Part shown: positions 44,043-52,786 of the stretch, piece by piece
Layout: every line of letters begins with the position of its first letter
How positions within the stretch are numbered: the first letter of the stretch is position 1
Source of the DNA: Alloyangia mangrovi
Lineage (GTDB): Bacteria > Pseudomonadota > Alphaproteobacteria > Rhodobacterales > Rhodobacteraceae
NCBI RefSeq assembly: GCF_002300555.2
Contig: NZ_NTHN02000020.1
Span: 1 to 64,000, forward strand
Length of the DNA: 64,000 bases
Reading direction: 5' to 3'
The notes under the pieces: generated by a model
Told to the model about the DNA's origin: nothing
The model's input: the letters and a program-made list of their open reading frames with translations, nothing else
Database searches by the model: none
Position numbers and translations under genes: made by a program

Positions 44043-45680
44043 TCAGGCGCCCGCGGGGGCCGGCGCGGCGTCCTTGAGGCGGAAGCGCTGGATTTTGCCG
44101 CTCTCGGTCTTCGGCAGCGCCTCGGTGAAGATCACCGAGCGCGGGTACTTGTAGGGCGCGATGGTTGCCTTCACGAAGTCCTGCAGCGCCTTGGCGGTGG
44201 CCGCATCGGCGGGGACGCCCTCGCGCAGCACCACATGGGCCTGAACGATGATGCCGCGGTCGGCGTCGGGGGCGCCGATGACGCCGCATTCGATCACGTC
44301 CGGATGCGCCAGCAGCGCCGCTTCCACCTCGGGGCCGGCGATATTGTAACCCGAGGAGACGATCATGTCGTCCGAGCGCGCGGCGAAGTGGAAATAGCCC
44401 TCCTCGTCCTGCACGAAAGTGTCGCCGGGAAGATTCCAGCCGCCCTTGACGAACTTGGTCTGCCGGTCGTCGGCGAGGTAGCGGCAGCCCACCGGGCCGC
44501 GCACTGCGAGGTGGCCGGGCGTGCCGCGCGGCACCTCGTTCATCTCGTCGTCGACGATCTTCGCCTCGTAGCCGGTCAGCGGCTTGCCGGTGCAGCCGGG
44601 CTTGGCGTCGCCGAAGCGGTTGGAGATGTAGATGTGCAGCATCTCGGTGCCGCCGATGCCGTCGAGGATCGGCTTGCCGGTCTTCTGCTCCCAGGCCTCG
44701 AACACCGGCGCAGGCAGGGTCTCGCCCGCCGAGACGGCGCAGCGCAGGCTCGACAGGTCCGCACCCTCGTCCATCGCCAGCATCATGGCGCGGTACGCGG
44801 TGGGGGCGGTGAAGCAGATGGTGGCGCGGTGCTGCTCGATGATGCGGATGAGATCGGGCGGTGCGGCCTTCTCCAGCAGCACGGCGCTGGCGCCGAAGCG
44901 CAGCGGGAAGATCGCCAGCCCGCCGAGGCCGAAGGTGAAGGCCAGCGGCGGCGAGCCGACGAAGATGTCCTCGGGCTGCACCTCCAGCACCTCGCGGGCG
45001 TAGCCGTCGGCGATCATCAGCAGGTCGCGGTGGAAATGCATGGTCGCCTTGGGCACCCCTGTCGAGCCCGAGGTGAAGCCGAGCAGCGCCACGTCATCGC
45101 GCCCGGTCTCGACCCAGCAGGGCCCCGAGGGCTTGGCGGCGGCGGCGCGGTCGAGCTCGGCCTCAAGCCCGGAGCTGCCGTCAAAGCCGACGATGCGTTT
45201 CAGGAACTGGCTCTCGGGCAGGCAGGCCTCCAGCTCGTCGAGCATCCGCGTGTCGCAGAGCGCCAGCGAGACCTCTGCCTTGTCGAGGTGCTGCATCAGC
45301 TCCTTCTTGCGCAGCAGCGGCATGGTGTTGACCACCACCGCGCCGGCCTTGGTGGCGCCAAGCCAGCAGGCGACGAGCGCGGGGGTGTTGGCGCTGCGGA
45401 TCAGGATGCGGTTGCCGGGCTTCACGCCGTAGTCCTCGATCAGGACGCGGGCGATGCGGCTGGTCCAGTCGGCAAGCTCGGCATAGGTGCGGCTGCGGCC
45501 CTGGCCGACCAATGCGACACGGTCCCCGAAGCCCCTCTCGACCATCCGATCGGTCAGCTCGACCGCGGCGTTGATGTGGTCGGGATAGGGGAAATTCTCC
45601 AGCAGGAAGACCGGTTGGAGCTCGGCCGCCGGAAGATTGTCGCGGCTGAAGCTGTCGGTGTGAGCGCTGGGGCCAAGCAT
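44043..45680 (-). CDS. Benzoate/2-aminobenzoate-type aryl-CoA ligase (AMP-forming)
   Basis: A 545-residue acyl-adenylate-forming enzyme. The AMP loop is LLGFTSGSTGVPKATMHF, followed by the family motifs DGIGGTEMLHIYISN, DMIVSSGYNIAGPEVEAAL and a C-terminal catalytic lysine in LPKTESGKIQRF. The overall pattern, including FPYPDHINAAVELTDRMVER near the N-terminus, is that of benzoate-CoA and 2-aminobenzoate-CoA ligases. The known reaction is aryl acid + ATP + CoA to aryl-CoA + AMP + PPi. Thioesterases and RidA at 62-63 kb and an isatin-hydrolase-like gene at 59 kb favour anthranilate, which is inference. Confidence 0.85.
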   Translation of the reverse strand: MLGPSAHTDSFSRDNLPAAELQPVFLLENFPYPDHINAAVELTDRMVERGFGDRVALVGQGRSRTYAELADWTSRIARVLIEDYGVKPGNRILIRSANTPALVACWLGATKAGAVVVNTMPLLRKKELMQHLDKAEVSLALCDTRMLDELEACLPESQFLKRIVGFDGSSGLEAELDRAAAAKPSGPCWVETGRDDVALLGFTSGSTGVPKATMHFHRDLLMIADGYAREVLEVQPEDIFVGSPPLAFTFGLGGLAIFPLRFGASAVLLEKAAPPDLIRIIEQHRATICFTAPTAYRAMMLAMDEGADLSSLRCAVSAGETLPAPVFEAWEQKTGKPILDGIGGTEMLHIYISNRFGDAKPGCTGKPLTGYEAKIVDDEMNEVPRGTPGHLAVRGPVGCRYLADDRQTKFVKGGWNLPGDTFVQDEEGYFHFAARSDDMIVSSGYNIAGPEVEAALLAHPDVIECGVIGAPDADRGIIVQAHVVLREGVPADAATAKALQDFVKATIAPYKYPRSVIFTEALPKTESGKIQRFRLKDAAPAPAGA

Positions 45681-45892
45681 GAAGTCCTCCTGGGTGCCGG
45701 TCTTGGACCCATCACGCTACGGGCGCGATTTTATTTCAAGTATAAAGTTTAATCCTGGATCAGAATTTTTCGTACCGGGCAAAATCATTCTAATTTTGCG
45801 CCATAATGTTGGGGTCTTAGGCAAGTCGCGCGAAGCAGACGCTGGGTAAACTGCTTCACGCATCAATTTTTCAAGCCGCGATCCCGTCGACC

Positions 45893-46747
45893 TCAGCTCA
45901 ACCAGTCGGGGTCGAGCTCGGGCAGGGGGATCGCCGTGAGCAGCGTTCGGGTGACGTCCGAGGCCGGAGCGCGGAAGACCGCATCGACCGAGCCCTGTTC
46001 GACGATCTCGCCACGGTTGAGCACGATCACGCGGTCGCAGAGGTGGCGGATCACCGAGAGGTCATGGCTGATGAAGGCAATGGTCAGCCCCATCTCGCGG
46101 GCAAGCTGCTTGAGCAGCAAGAGCACCTGCGCCTGACTCGAGACGTCGAGCCCCGAGACGATCTCGTCGGCAAGAATGAACCGCGGCTTCAGCGCGATGG
46201 CCCGAGCGATGCCGACCCGCTGGCGCTGGCCGCCCGACAGCTCGTGCGGGTAGCGCTCGGCAAAGGCGGCGGGCAGGCCGACCTTGCCGAGCGCGGCGAT
46301 CGCGTCGGCCCTGGTGCCGCCGAGCCCGTAGCGCTTCATCGGCTGGGCGATGATCCGCCAGACCTTGTGCCGCGGGTTGAGCGAGGACATGGGGTCCTGG
46401 AAGATCATCTGCAGGTCGCGCCGGAGCGGCCGCAGCGCCGACTCGTCCAGATGGCCGATGTCCCGCCCCTCGTAGAGCACGCTGCCCGAGTCCGGCTCCA
46501 GCAGCCGCACCAGCACCCGGCCGGCGGTGGATTTGCCCGAGCCGCTCTCGCCGACGATGCCGGTGATCTGGCCCGCCGGGATGTCGAAGCTGAGACCTTT
46601 GAGCACCTCATTGCGCGGCGCGGCGCCGAGCAGGGGTTTGCGCGCGAGGTCGGGGAAGGAGAGGCGCAGGTCGCGGACCGAAAACAGGCTGGGGGCGGGC
46701 GCCACGGCCTCGCTTGCGGTCGTGCGGGTCTGGGTCTGAGCGGTCAT
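45893..46747 (-). CDS. Peptide/opine-type ABC transporter ATPase (DppF/OppF-like)
   Basis: A 284-residue ATPase: Walker A GESGSGKSTAG, Q-loop QMIFQDPMSSLNPR, signature LSGGQRQRVGIARAI, Walker B RFILADEIVSGLD (Asp-Glu) and the H-loop ISHDLSVIRH. The C-terminal extension is the oligopeptide-transporter tail. It is the last gene of the ABC set, with its ATG overlapping the stop of the first ATPase. It energises the importer with the partner ATPase. Confidence 0.92.
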   Translation of the reverse strand: MTAQTQTRTTASEAVAPAPSLFSVRDLRLSFPDLARKPLLGAAPRNEVLKGLSFDIPAGQITGIVGESGSGKSTAGRVLVRLLEPDSGSVLYEGRDIGHLDESALRPLRRDLQMIFQDPMSSLNPRHKVWRIIAQPMKRYGLGGTRADAIAALGKVGLPAAFAERYPHELSGGQRQRVGIARAIALKPRFILADEIVSGLDVSSQAQVLLLLKQLAREMGLTIAFISHDLSVIRHLCDRVIVLNRGEIVEQGSVDAVFRAPASDVTRTLLTAIPLPELDPDWLS

Positions 46748-47640
46748 CGCGCGGCTCCTTGGTGCCGGGCGTCGTCCCGGGCGATGGCACCCTGCAGCTC
46801 GGCGATCAGCGTCTGCGGCACCGGCGAGAAGGGCCGGTCGAGATCCGCGTAGCTCGGCGTCGCCGCGATCAGGGCGCGGGTGTAGGGATGCGCGGGGTCG
46901 GTGAAGATGCGCTCGGTCGGCGCGTCCTCCATCACCTTGCCGGCAAAGAGCACGGTGACCTTCTGGCTGATCTTGGCGACCACGCCCATGTCGTGGGTGA
47001 CGAAAAGAACCGCCGTGCCGGTCTCCTGCTGCAGCTCGCGGATCAGCCGCAGGATCTGCTTCTGCACCGTCACGTCGAGCGCCGTGGTCGGCTCGTCCGC
47101 GACGATGAGCCGGGGCGAAGGGGCAAAGGCCGCGGCGATGAGCACGCGCTGCCGCATCCCGCCCGAAAGCTCGTGGGGGTAGCTCTCCATCACCCGCTTC
47201 GGATCGCGGATGTGCACCCGGTCCAGCAGCGCCAGCGCGGTGTCGCGGGCCTTCGCCCGGCTCCAGCCGTGGATCCGCACCAGCGGGTCGGTGATCTGCG
47301 GGCCGATCCGCCGCGCCGGGTTCAGCGCGGTGAGCGGGTCCTGCGGGATGAGCGCGGCGCTCTGCGCCACGGTCTTGCGCCGGGTCCAGGGGGTCATCGC
47401 GCCCAGGTGCTGCCCCTCGAGCAGGATCTCGCCCCCGGTCACCCGCAGGTTCTGCGGCAGGATGCCGAGCACCGCCTTGCCGATCATCGACTTGCCGGCA
47501 CCGCTCTCGCCGACGAGGGCACGCACCTCGCCGGGGCGCAGGCTCAGCGAGACGTCGCGCAGCAGGCGGTGGCCGTTGGGGAGCGCGATGCCGAGCTGCA
47601 TCACGTCGAGCGTGTTGGGATGGGTGTGCGAGCCTGTCAT
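46744..47640 (-). CDS. Peptide/opine-type ABC transporter ATPase (DppD/OppD-like)
   Basis: A 298-residue ATPase from ATG 47640, which overlaps the stop of the upstream permease. Walker A is GESGAGKSMIG, Q-loop ALIPQDPLTALNPA, signature LSGGMRQRVLIAAA, Walker B RLIVADEPTTALD and H-loop VTHDMGVVAK. HPYTRALIAATP is the family's C-terminal cysteine-free oligopeptide extension. A longer in-frame reading upstream crosses the permease and is rejected. Confidence 0.92.
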   Translation of the reverse strand: MTGSHTHPNTLDVMQLGIALPNGHRLLRDVSLSLRPGEVRALVGESGAGKSMIGKAVLGILPQNLRVTGGEILLEGQHLGAMTPWTRRKTVAQSAALIPQDPLTALNPARRIGPQITDPLVRIHGWSRAKARDTALALLDRVHIRDPKRVMESYPHELSGGMRQRVLIAAAFAPSPRLIVADEPTTALDVTVQKQILRLIRELQQETGTAVLFVTHDMGVVAKISQKVTVLFAGKVMEDAPTERIFTDPAHPYTRALIAATPSYADLDRPFSPVPQTLIAELQGAIARDDARHQGAAR

Positions 47641-48500
47641 TGGAGCACCGGATCGAAGCGTTGTTTGAGACCCTCGCCGAGGGTCGAGAAGCTCAGCACC
47701 GTCAGGAAGAGCGCGATCAGCGGGAAGAGCAGCACCCACCAGGCGAAGTGGATGGCGTTGCGCCCCTCGGCGATCATCGAGCCCCAGGTCGGATCGTCCG
47801 AGGAGATCGACAGGTTCACGAAACTGAGGATCGCCTCGACGATCACCGCGATGCCCATCTCGAGCATCAGCAGGGCGATGATGGAGGGCAGCACGTTGGG
47901 AAGGATCTCGCTGATCAGCGTGGTGAGGCGCCGGGCGCCGCCGATGCGGGCGCTGTCGACGTAGTCCATGCGCGCCTGCACCATTGTCTCGGCGCGGATC
48001 ACCCGGGCAAACCGTGTCCAGTCGATCAGAGCGATCGCGGCAATGACCGAGGTGAGTCCCGTGCCTATGACCGCCACCAGCAGCACCGCGAAGAGCACCG
48101 GCGGGAAGGCCATCCAGATGTCGACGAGTCGCGAGATCACCCGGTCCCACCAGCCGCCGAAATAGCCCGCGACCAGACCGAGCGCCGCGCCGAAGAGACA
48201 GGTGGCGGTGGCGGCGACGAGGCTGACGAAAAGCGCGATGCGCGCGCCGTGGATCATCCGCGACAGCACGTCCCGGCCAAGGCTGTCGGTGCCCAGCCAG
48301 TAGCCGGGCTCGCTGCCGTCCATGAACGCGGGAGGCAGCCGCTCGAGCATAAGATCCTGCATCAGCGGATCCTGCGGCGCGACCAGCGGGGCGAAAATCG
48401 CGGCGAGCGCCACGGCGCCCAGCCAGAGCAGTGGCAGCCAGAGCCGGAGGTTGAGCCTGCGGGCGCGGCGGCGCGGCGCGGCGGCGGTGATGTCAGCCAT
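47637..48500 (-). CDS. Peptide/opine-type ABC transporter permease (DppC-like)
   Basis: A 287-residue inner-membrane protein with about six spans. It has the family opening APLVAPQDPLMQDLMLERLP followed by YWLGTDSLGRDVLSRMIHGA, characteristic of DppC/OppC permeases, and the EAA-like coupling segment VDSARIGGARRLTTLISEIL. It overlaps the DppB-like gene by 8 bases and the next ATPase by 4. Confidence 0.93.
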   Translation of the reverse strand: MADITAAAPRRRARRLNLRLWLPLLWLGAVALAAIFAPLVAPQDPLMQDLMLERLPPAFMDGSEPGYWLGTDSLGRDVLSRMIHGARIALFVSLVAATATCLFGAALGLVAGYFGGWWDRVISRLVDIWMAFPPVLFAVLLVAVIGTGLTSVIAAIALIDWTRFARVIRAETMVQARMDYVDSARIGGARRLTTLISEILPNVLPSIIALLMLEMGIAVIVEAILSFVNLSISSDDPTWGSMIAEGRNAIHFAWWVLLFPLIALFLTVLSFSTLGEGLKQRFDPVLQ

Positions 48501-49501
48501 GGCGGAGCCTCGGGTTCAGCAGCGTGTACGACAGGTCGACAAGCAGGTTGATGACGATGAAGAGCGCCGCGAAGAGCAGCACGATGCCCTGGATCAGCGG
48601 CAGGTCGCGGTTGATCACCGCGTCGATCGCCATGTTCCCGAGCCCCTCGTAGGAAAAGATGCGCTCGACGATCACCGTGCCGCCGATGAGGAAGGTGAAC
48701 TGCACCCCGACAAGGGTGAGCGTCGGCAAGAGCGCGTTGCGCAGCGCCTCGCGCAGGATCACCGAGGTCTCGGAAAAGCCTCGGACGCGGGCAAGCGTGG
48801 TGTAATCCTGCAGCAGCACCTCCTTGAGGTTCTGCTTCAGCAGCTGCGCGATCATCGCCGCGAGCGGCAGGGCCAGCGCCAGCGCGGGCATCAGCATGTG
48901 CGACAGGGTCGATTGGACGACATCGAAGCGCCCTCGCACGATCCCCTCGAACGTGTAGAAGTTGGACGTGAAATCGACGTCGATCTGCGGATCGATCCGG
49001 CCCGAGATCGACAGCACCGGCCAGAGCACCCCGAAGAGCAGCACGAAGACCAGCCCCCAGAGGAAGTCCGGCACCGAGAGCACCGCGCCGCTGGTCAGGT
49101 CGAGCCCGACCTCGGTGGCGGTGCCGCGGCGGCGCGCGCCGATCACCGCGATGGCGACCCCGAGCGCGACTGCGATGGCCAGCGCCATCACCGACAACTC
49201 CAGCGTGGCGGGCAGACGCGAGAGCACCAGCTCGTCGACCGGGCGGCGCAGGGTGATCGAGGTGCCGAAATCGCCCTGCAGCACGCCGCCGAGCCAGATG
49301 ACGAACTGCTCGGGCAGGCTCTTGTCGAAGCCGTAGAGGGCCTCGAGCGTGGCGATGTCGGCCTCGGTCGCGCCGGGGGGGCAGCATCATCGCGATGGGG
49401 TTGCCGGGCGCCACGCGCACCAGCACGAAAACCACGACGGCCACGCCGAAGAGCGTGACAGCGGTGGTCAGAAGGCGGATCAGGATCGTCTTCAGCAGCA
49501 T
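48493..49501 (-). CDS. Peptide/opine-type ABC transporter permease (DppB-like), frameshifted in a G7 run
   Basis: The first 42 residues (MLLKTILIRLLTTAVTLFGV through NPIAMMLPP) and the rest (FVIWLGGVLQGDFGTSITLR onward, with EALRNALLPTLTLVGVQFTF) lie in different frames. The break is a seven-base run at 49375-49381 on the plus strand (G7). With six, the reading continues MMLPPGATEADIATLEALYG as in normal DppB proteins, about 335 residues. Six membrane spans and the DppB EAA loop (LARVRGFSETSVILREAL) are present. Likely a sequencing artefact. Confidence 0.87.
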
Positions 49502-49573
49502 GGGGTCAGGGCCCTCCAATGCGCCCGAGCCGAGGTTAAGCTCGGCCCGGGCGGTCTTGCGCGATGCGGGGGA

Positions 49574-51112
49574 TCAGGCCTTGGAGATCGCCTGCGGCAG
49601 CAGGTCGCCCGAGGTATAGGGCGTCACCGCGACCGCGCTGCGGAACACCACCGGCATTACGTATTGCAGCAGCGGGATGACGTAGCCTTCCTCGGCGATG
49701 TAGCGCGAGACGTCCTTGTAGCCGGCGATGCGCTTGTCCTCGTCGGGCTCGCCGAAGAGCGGACCGATCTTCTCGACCAGGTCGGCGCTGTCCCAGACCG
49801 CGTGCGGAGAGGGGCCGAACATGGCAAACCCGGTCGAGGTTGAGGGATCGCCGATCGAGTTGCCCCAGTTGTAGAAGGCCGCAGGGGCAAGCGTGTCGGC
49901 GGCGCGCAGCTCGTAGTGCTTGGCGATCTCGTAGACCTCGATCTCGGCCTCGATGCCGACCTTGCGCCACATGCCGACGATCGCCTGGATCATCTCGTAG
50001 TCCTTGGGCTTGAAGCCGCGCGTCGTCTGGATGGTGAATTTCACCGGGGTGTCGGTGGAGTAGCCCGAGGCTGCCAGCAGCTCCTTGGATTTCTCGGGAT
50101 CGTAGTCGACCGTGATGCTCTCGTCATAGGCGGCATAACCCGGCACCTCGAGCGTCGAGAGCGGCACGCCGTAGCCGCGCAGAAGGCGATCGATGATCAG
50201 TTGCTTGTCGATGGCGTGATGGGCGGCAAGCCGCACGTTCTTGTCGAGCATCACGTCGATATCGTTGAGGAAGATCATGCCGATGTCGGTGATCGGCACG
50301 GCTTCGCCCTCGAGCCCGTCCTTGGCGATCAGCCGGTCGTATTCTTCGTAGGGGATGTTCGAGGTGACGTCGGAGTTGCCGGACTCGATCTCGGCCACGC
50401 GCGAGGCGGCGTCGGTGACGAACTTGATGGTCACGGTCTCGAAGGCAGGCTTTTCGCCCCAGTAGCCGGGGTAGGCCTTGAGCCGCACGTAGGCGCCCTG
50501 CTCGAAGGCATCGACCATGTAGGGGCCGGTCCCGATAGGGGCCTTCTCGAAGCCCTCGGCGCCGACCTTCTCGTAGTAGGCCTTGGGCAGCACGAAGGCC
50601 GTCAGGAAGGCCATCCACTTGAACAGCGCCGGCTCGAATTCCTTGACGTCGGCGGTGATGACGTTGCCGTCGACGCTGAAGTTGCCGATCTTGCCCCAGA
50701 CGAACTGCATGGGGTTGCCGGTTGCGGGATCGCCCGCGCGGGCCAGCGACCAGACGATGTCCTCGGGGGTCAGCGCGTCGCCATTGTGCCAGGTGACGCC
50801 CTCGCGGACGGTCATGGTGATCTGCGACTTGTCCTCGCTGAAGCCCCAGTCGGTCAGCAGCCCGGGGCCGAACGACAGGTCGGGAGCCTGCGCGATGTAG
50901 CGGTCGAAGACCGCGAGGTAGACCGACTGCAGCGCCGGGTTCACCGCGGCGGGGCCGGTGGTCGGATCCCAGCTCTGCACGGGCAGGTTGTAGGCGATGG
51001 TCAGGCTGTCGGCACCCTCTGCGAGCACGCTGCTGCCGGTCGCCAAAAGCGCCGTGAGCGCAGCCGAGGCGCCCATGAAGCCGCGCCGGGATAGAGGTAG
51101 GCTGGAGGTCAT
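49574..51112 (-). CDS. ABC transporter substrate-binding protein, SBP family 5 (peptide/nickel/opine type)
   Basis: A 512-residue periplasmic protein with a twin-arginine-like signal (LSRRGFMGASAALTALLATG). SBP_5 features include DWGFSEDKSQITMTVREGVT, WHNGDALTPEDIVWSL, APIGTGPYMV and AIDKQLIIDRLLRGYG. The family binds peptides but also opines, sugars and aromatic conjugates. In this operon an indolic or amino-acid-derived ligand is possible. The start at 51112 has GGAGA upstream; 51184 is rejected. Confidence 0.9.
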   Translation of the reverse strand: MTSSLPLSRRGFMGASAALTALLATGSSVLAEGADSLTIAYNLPVQSWDPTTGPAAVNPALQSVYLAVFDRYIAQAPDLSFGPGLLTDWGFSEDKSQITMTVREGVTWHNGDALTPEDIVWSLARAGDPATGNPMQFVWGKIGNFSVDGNVITADVKEFEPALFKWMAFLTAFVLPKAYYEKVGAEGFEKAPIGTGPYMVDAFEQGAYVRLKAYPGYWGEKPAFETVTIKFVTDAASRVAEIESGNSDVTSNIPYEEYDRLIAKDGLEGEAVPITDIGMIFLNDIDVMLDKNVRLAAHHAIDKQLIIDRLLRGYGVPLSTLEVPGYAAYDESITVDYDPEKSKELLAASGYSTDTPVKFTIQTTRGFKPKDYEMIQAIVGMWRKVGIEAEIEVYEIAKHYELRAADTLAPAAFYNWGNSIGDPSTSTGFAMFGPSPHAVWDSADLVEKIGPLFGEPDEDKRIAGYKDVSRYIAEEGYVIPLLQYVMPVVFRSAVAVTPYTSGDLLPQAISKA

Positions 51113-51194
51113 CTTTCTGTCTCCTGTTGGTCTATGTGGCCCGGTTTGCCTGGGCTCTTCGGTGGATTTGGATTCGGTCTTCAAAAGTCTGTAC

Positions 51195-51208
51195 TTAAAG
51201 AATTAAAG
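51195..51208. repeat. TTAAAG direct repeat upstream of the ABC binding protein
   Basis: TTAAAG occurs twice (51195-51200 and 51203-51208), separated by two bases, in a short AT-rich spacer between the FAD oxidoreductase and the ABC binding-protein gene. It could be part of an internal promoter or a regulator half-site pair. Related ACTTTA/TTAAAG words occur near 43800 and 62442. Weak evidence. Confidence 0.3.
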
Positions 51209-51233
51209 CGCATTTCGGCGCCTCTGGCATGGG

Positions 51234-52781
51234 CTACTTGAGGCCCTGCGCCGCAAAGAAGCCCGATCCCGCGCCGGTTCCGGCACCGGGCCAGCAGGCT
51301 GCCCCGATCATGTGCAGATTGGCGATGGGCGTGCGCCCGTCGGCAAAGCCGCGTACCGGGCGGAAAAGGAAGTTCTGCGTCAGGTGGTGCGAGCCGCAGA
51401 TCTGGTCGCCGCCGACGAGATTGGGATTGCCGGCCTCGAGATCGAGCGGCGAGACGGCGGTCTTTGCGAGGATGGTCTGGCGGAATCCGGGGGCCTGTTC
51501 CTCGATCAGATCGAGGATGCGCTCGGTCATCGGTGCCTTCGCATCTTCCCAATTTCTCTGGACAATCTCTGCCTTGGCATCGCCCCTGATGGCGGCGGGA
51601 ACGACTCGGGCCTGGACCCAGAGCGTGTGCTTGCCCTCCGGCGCGCGGCTCGGATCGAACAGCGTCGGCTGACCCACCACCAGCAGCGGCGTCGCGGGCA
51701 GTTGCCCGGCCAGCGCCTCGGCATAGGTCTTGGCGGCAACCTCGACCGAGCGGCCCACGTGGACATAGGCGTAGCGCTTCAGCGCCTCGGCGGCCCAGGG
51801 TACCGGCGCGTCGAGCGCGAGGTGCAGCATCATCGTGCCGGGGGCGTGGCGGAAGCTCTCGAGCCCGCGGTCGAAGCGCGCATCGCCCGAGCCATCGCCG
51901 AGCATCCGGCGCAGGTGTTTCGGGGCAAGACCGGCAAGAATGGTTGAAGCCTCAATCGTTTTACCGCACGCGATCACACCGGTGACGCGGCCGTTCGCAT
52001 GCAGGATCTGCTCGACCTCGACGTCGCATTCGACCGAGCCGCCATGCGCCTCGATCATGCTGACGAGCGCGCGGGTGGCGACCTCCGCGCCGCCCTTGCC
52101 GATCACCATGCCCATCGCCTGACCGGCCATCGCCTCGAGGTAGGGGAAGATCGCCCCGCCCGCGATGTCGGGGGCAAAATCGAGATGCATGCCCCAGGAG
52201 GCCAGCGCCGTGCGCAGGCGGGGGTCCTCGAAAGTCTCCTCCAGCCAGCTGCGCGGCGAGGTCATGAGAAAGCGCGCCATGTCGAGGCTACGGGCCGTGC
52301 CGAGCTTGCGCCAGCTCTGCCAGAGAAACCGGGCCAGCGGACCGCGGCGCATCGGCGTGCCGAGCAGCCCGCCGAGCACGCCGGCGCGCTCGGGGAACTC
52401 GGCCATCAGCGCGCGCCAGGTCACCTTGTCCGCCTCGGAGGCGAAGCCCGCCAGCGTCTCCTCGACGTCGGTGGAGATGCCGACATGGTCGCCGGGTTCC
52501 AGCGCCTGCGCGAAGGGGTGCGAGACCGGCACGAACTCCAGGCCGTGCCGGGCCATCTCGGCGCCGTGCCGGGCCATGAAGGCCGAGCCGGCGAACATCG
52601 ACAGGTTCATCGCCGCGACGTCGTGGCGGAAGCCGGGCAGGGTGAGCTCCTCGGTGCGCACCGCGCCGCCCGGGGTGGGGCCGCGTTCGAGCACCCGCAC
52701 CGGCTTGCCGCGCGCCGCGAGATCCGCGGCGGCGACCAGCCCGTTTATCCCGGCGCCGATAATGAGGATGGGACCCGGCAT
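51234..52781 (-). CDS. Phytoene-desaturase-like FAD/NAD(P) oxidoreductase A
   Basis: A 515-residue flavoprotein. The FAD-binding fingerprint is ILIIGAGINGLVAAADLAAR, then VLERGPTPGGAVRTEE, and the C-terminal FAD region is LHMIGAACWPGAGTGAGSGF. It belongs to the CrtI/amine oxidase-like superfamily, but no carotenoid genes are near. It starts 5 bases after iorB. It is paralogous to the product of 57000-58573: both share the VVGGD.. / LEGYN or LEAGNPNLVGGD segment and the HPGPG / WPGAGTGAG end. Substrate unknown; indolic ring or side-chain oxidation is a guess from context. Confidence 0.82.
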   Translation of the reverse strand: MPGPILIIGAGINGLVAAADLAARGKPVRVLERGPTPGGAVRTEELTLPGFRHDVAAMNLSMFAGSAFMARHGAEMARHGLEFVPVSHPFAQALEPGDHVGISTDVEETLAGFASEADKVTWRALMAEFPERAGVLGGLLGTPMRRGPLARFLWQSWRKLGTARSLDMARFLMTSPRSWLEETFEDPRLRTALASWGMHLDFAPDIAGGAIFPYLEAMAGQAMGMVIGKGGAEVATRALVSMIEAHGGSVECDVEVEQILHANGRVTGVIACGKTIEASTILAGLAPKHLRRMLGDGSGDARFDRGLESFRHAPGTMMLHLALDAPVPWAAEALKRYAYVHVGRSVEVAAKTYAEALAGQLPATPLLVVGQPTLFDPSRAPEGKHTLWVQARVVPAAIRGDAKAEIVQRNWEDAKAPMTERILDLIEEQAPGFRQTILAKTAVSPLDLEAGNPNLVGGDQICGSHHLTQNFLFRPVRGFADGRTPIANLHMIGAACWPGAGTGAGSGFFAAQGLK

Positions 52782-52786
52782 GGCGC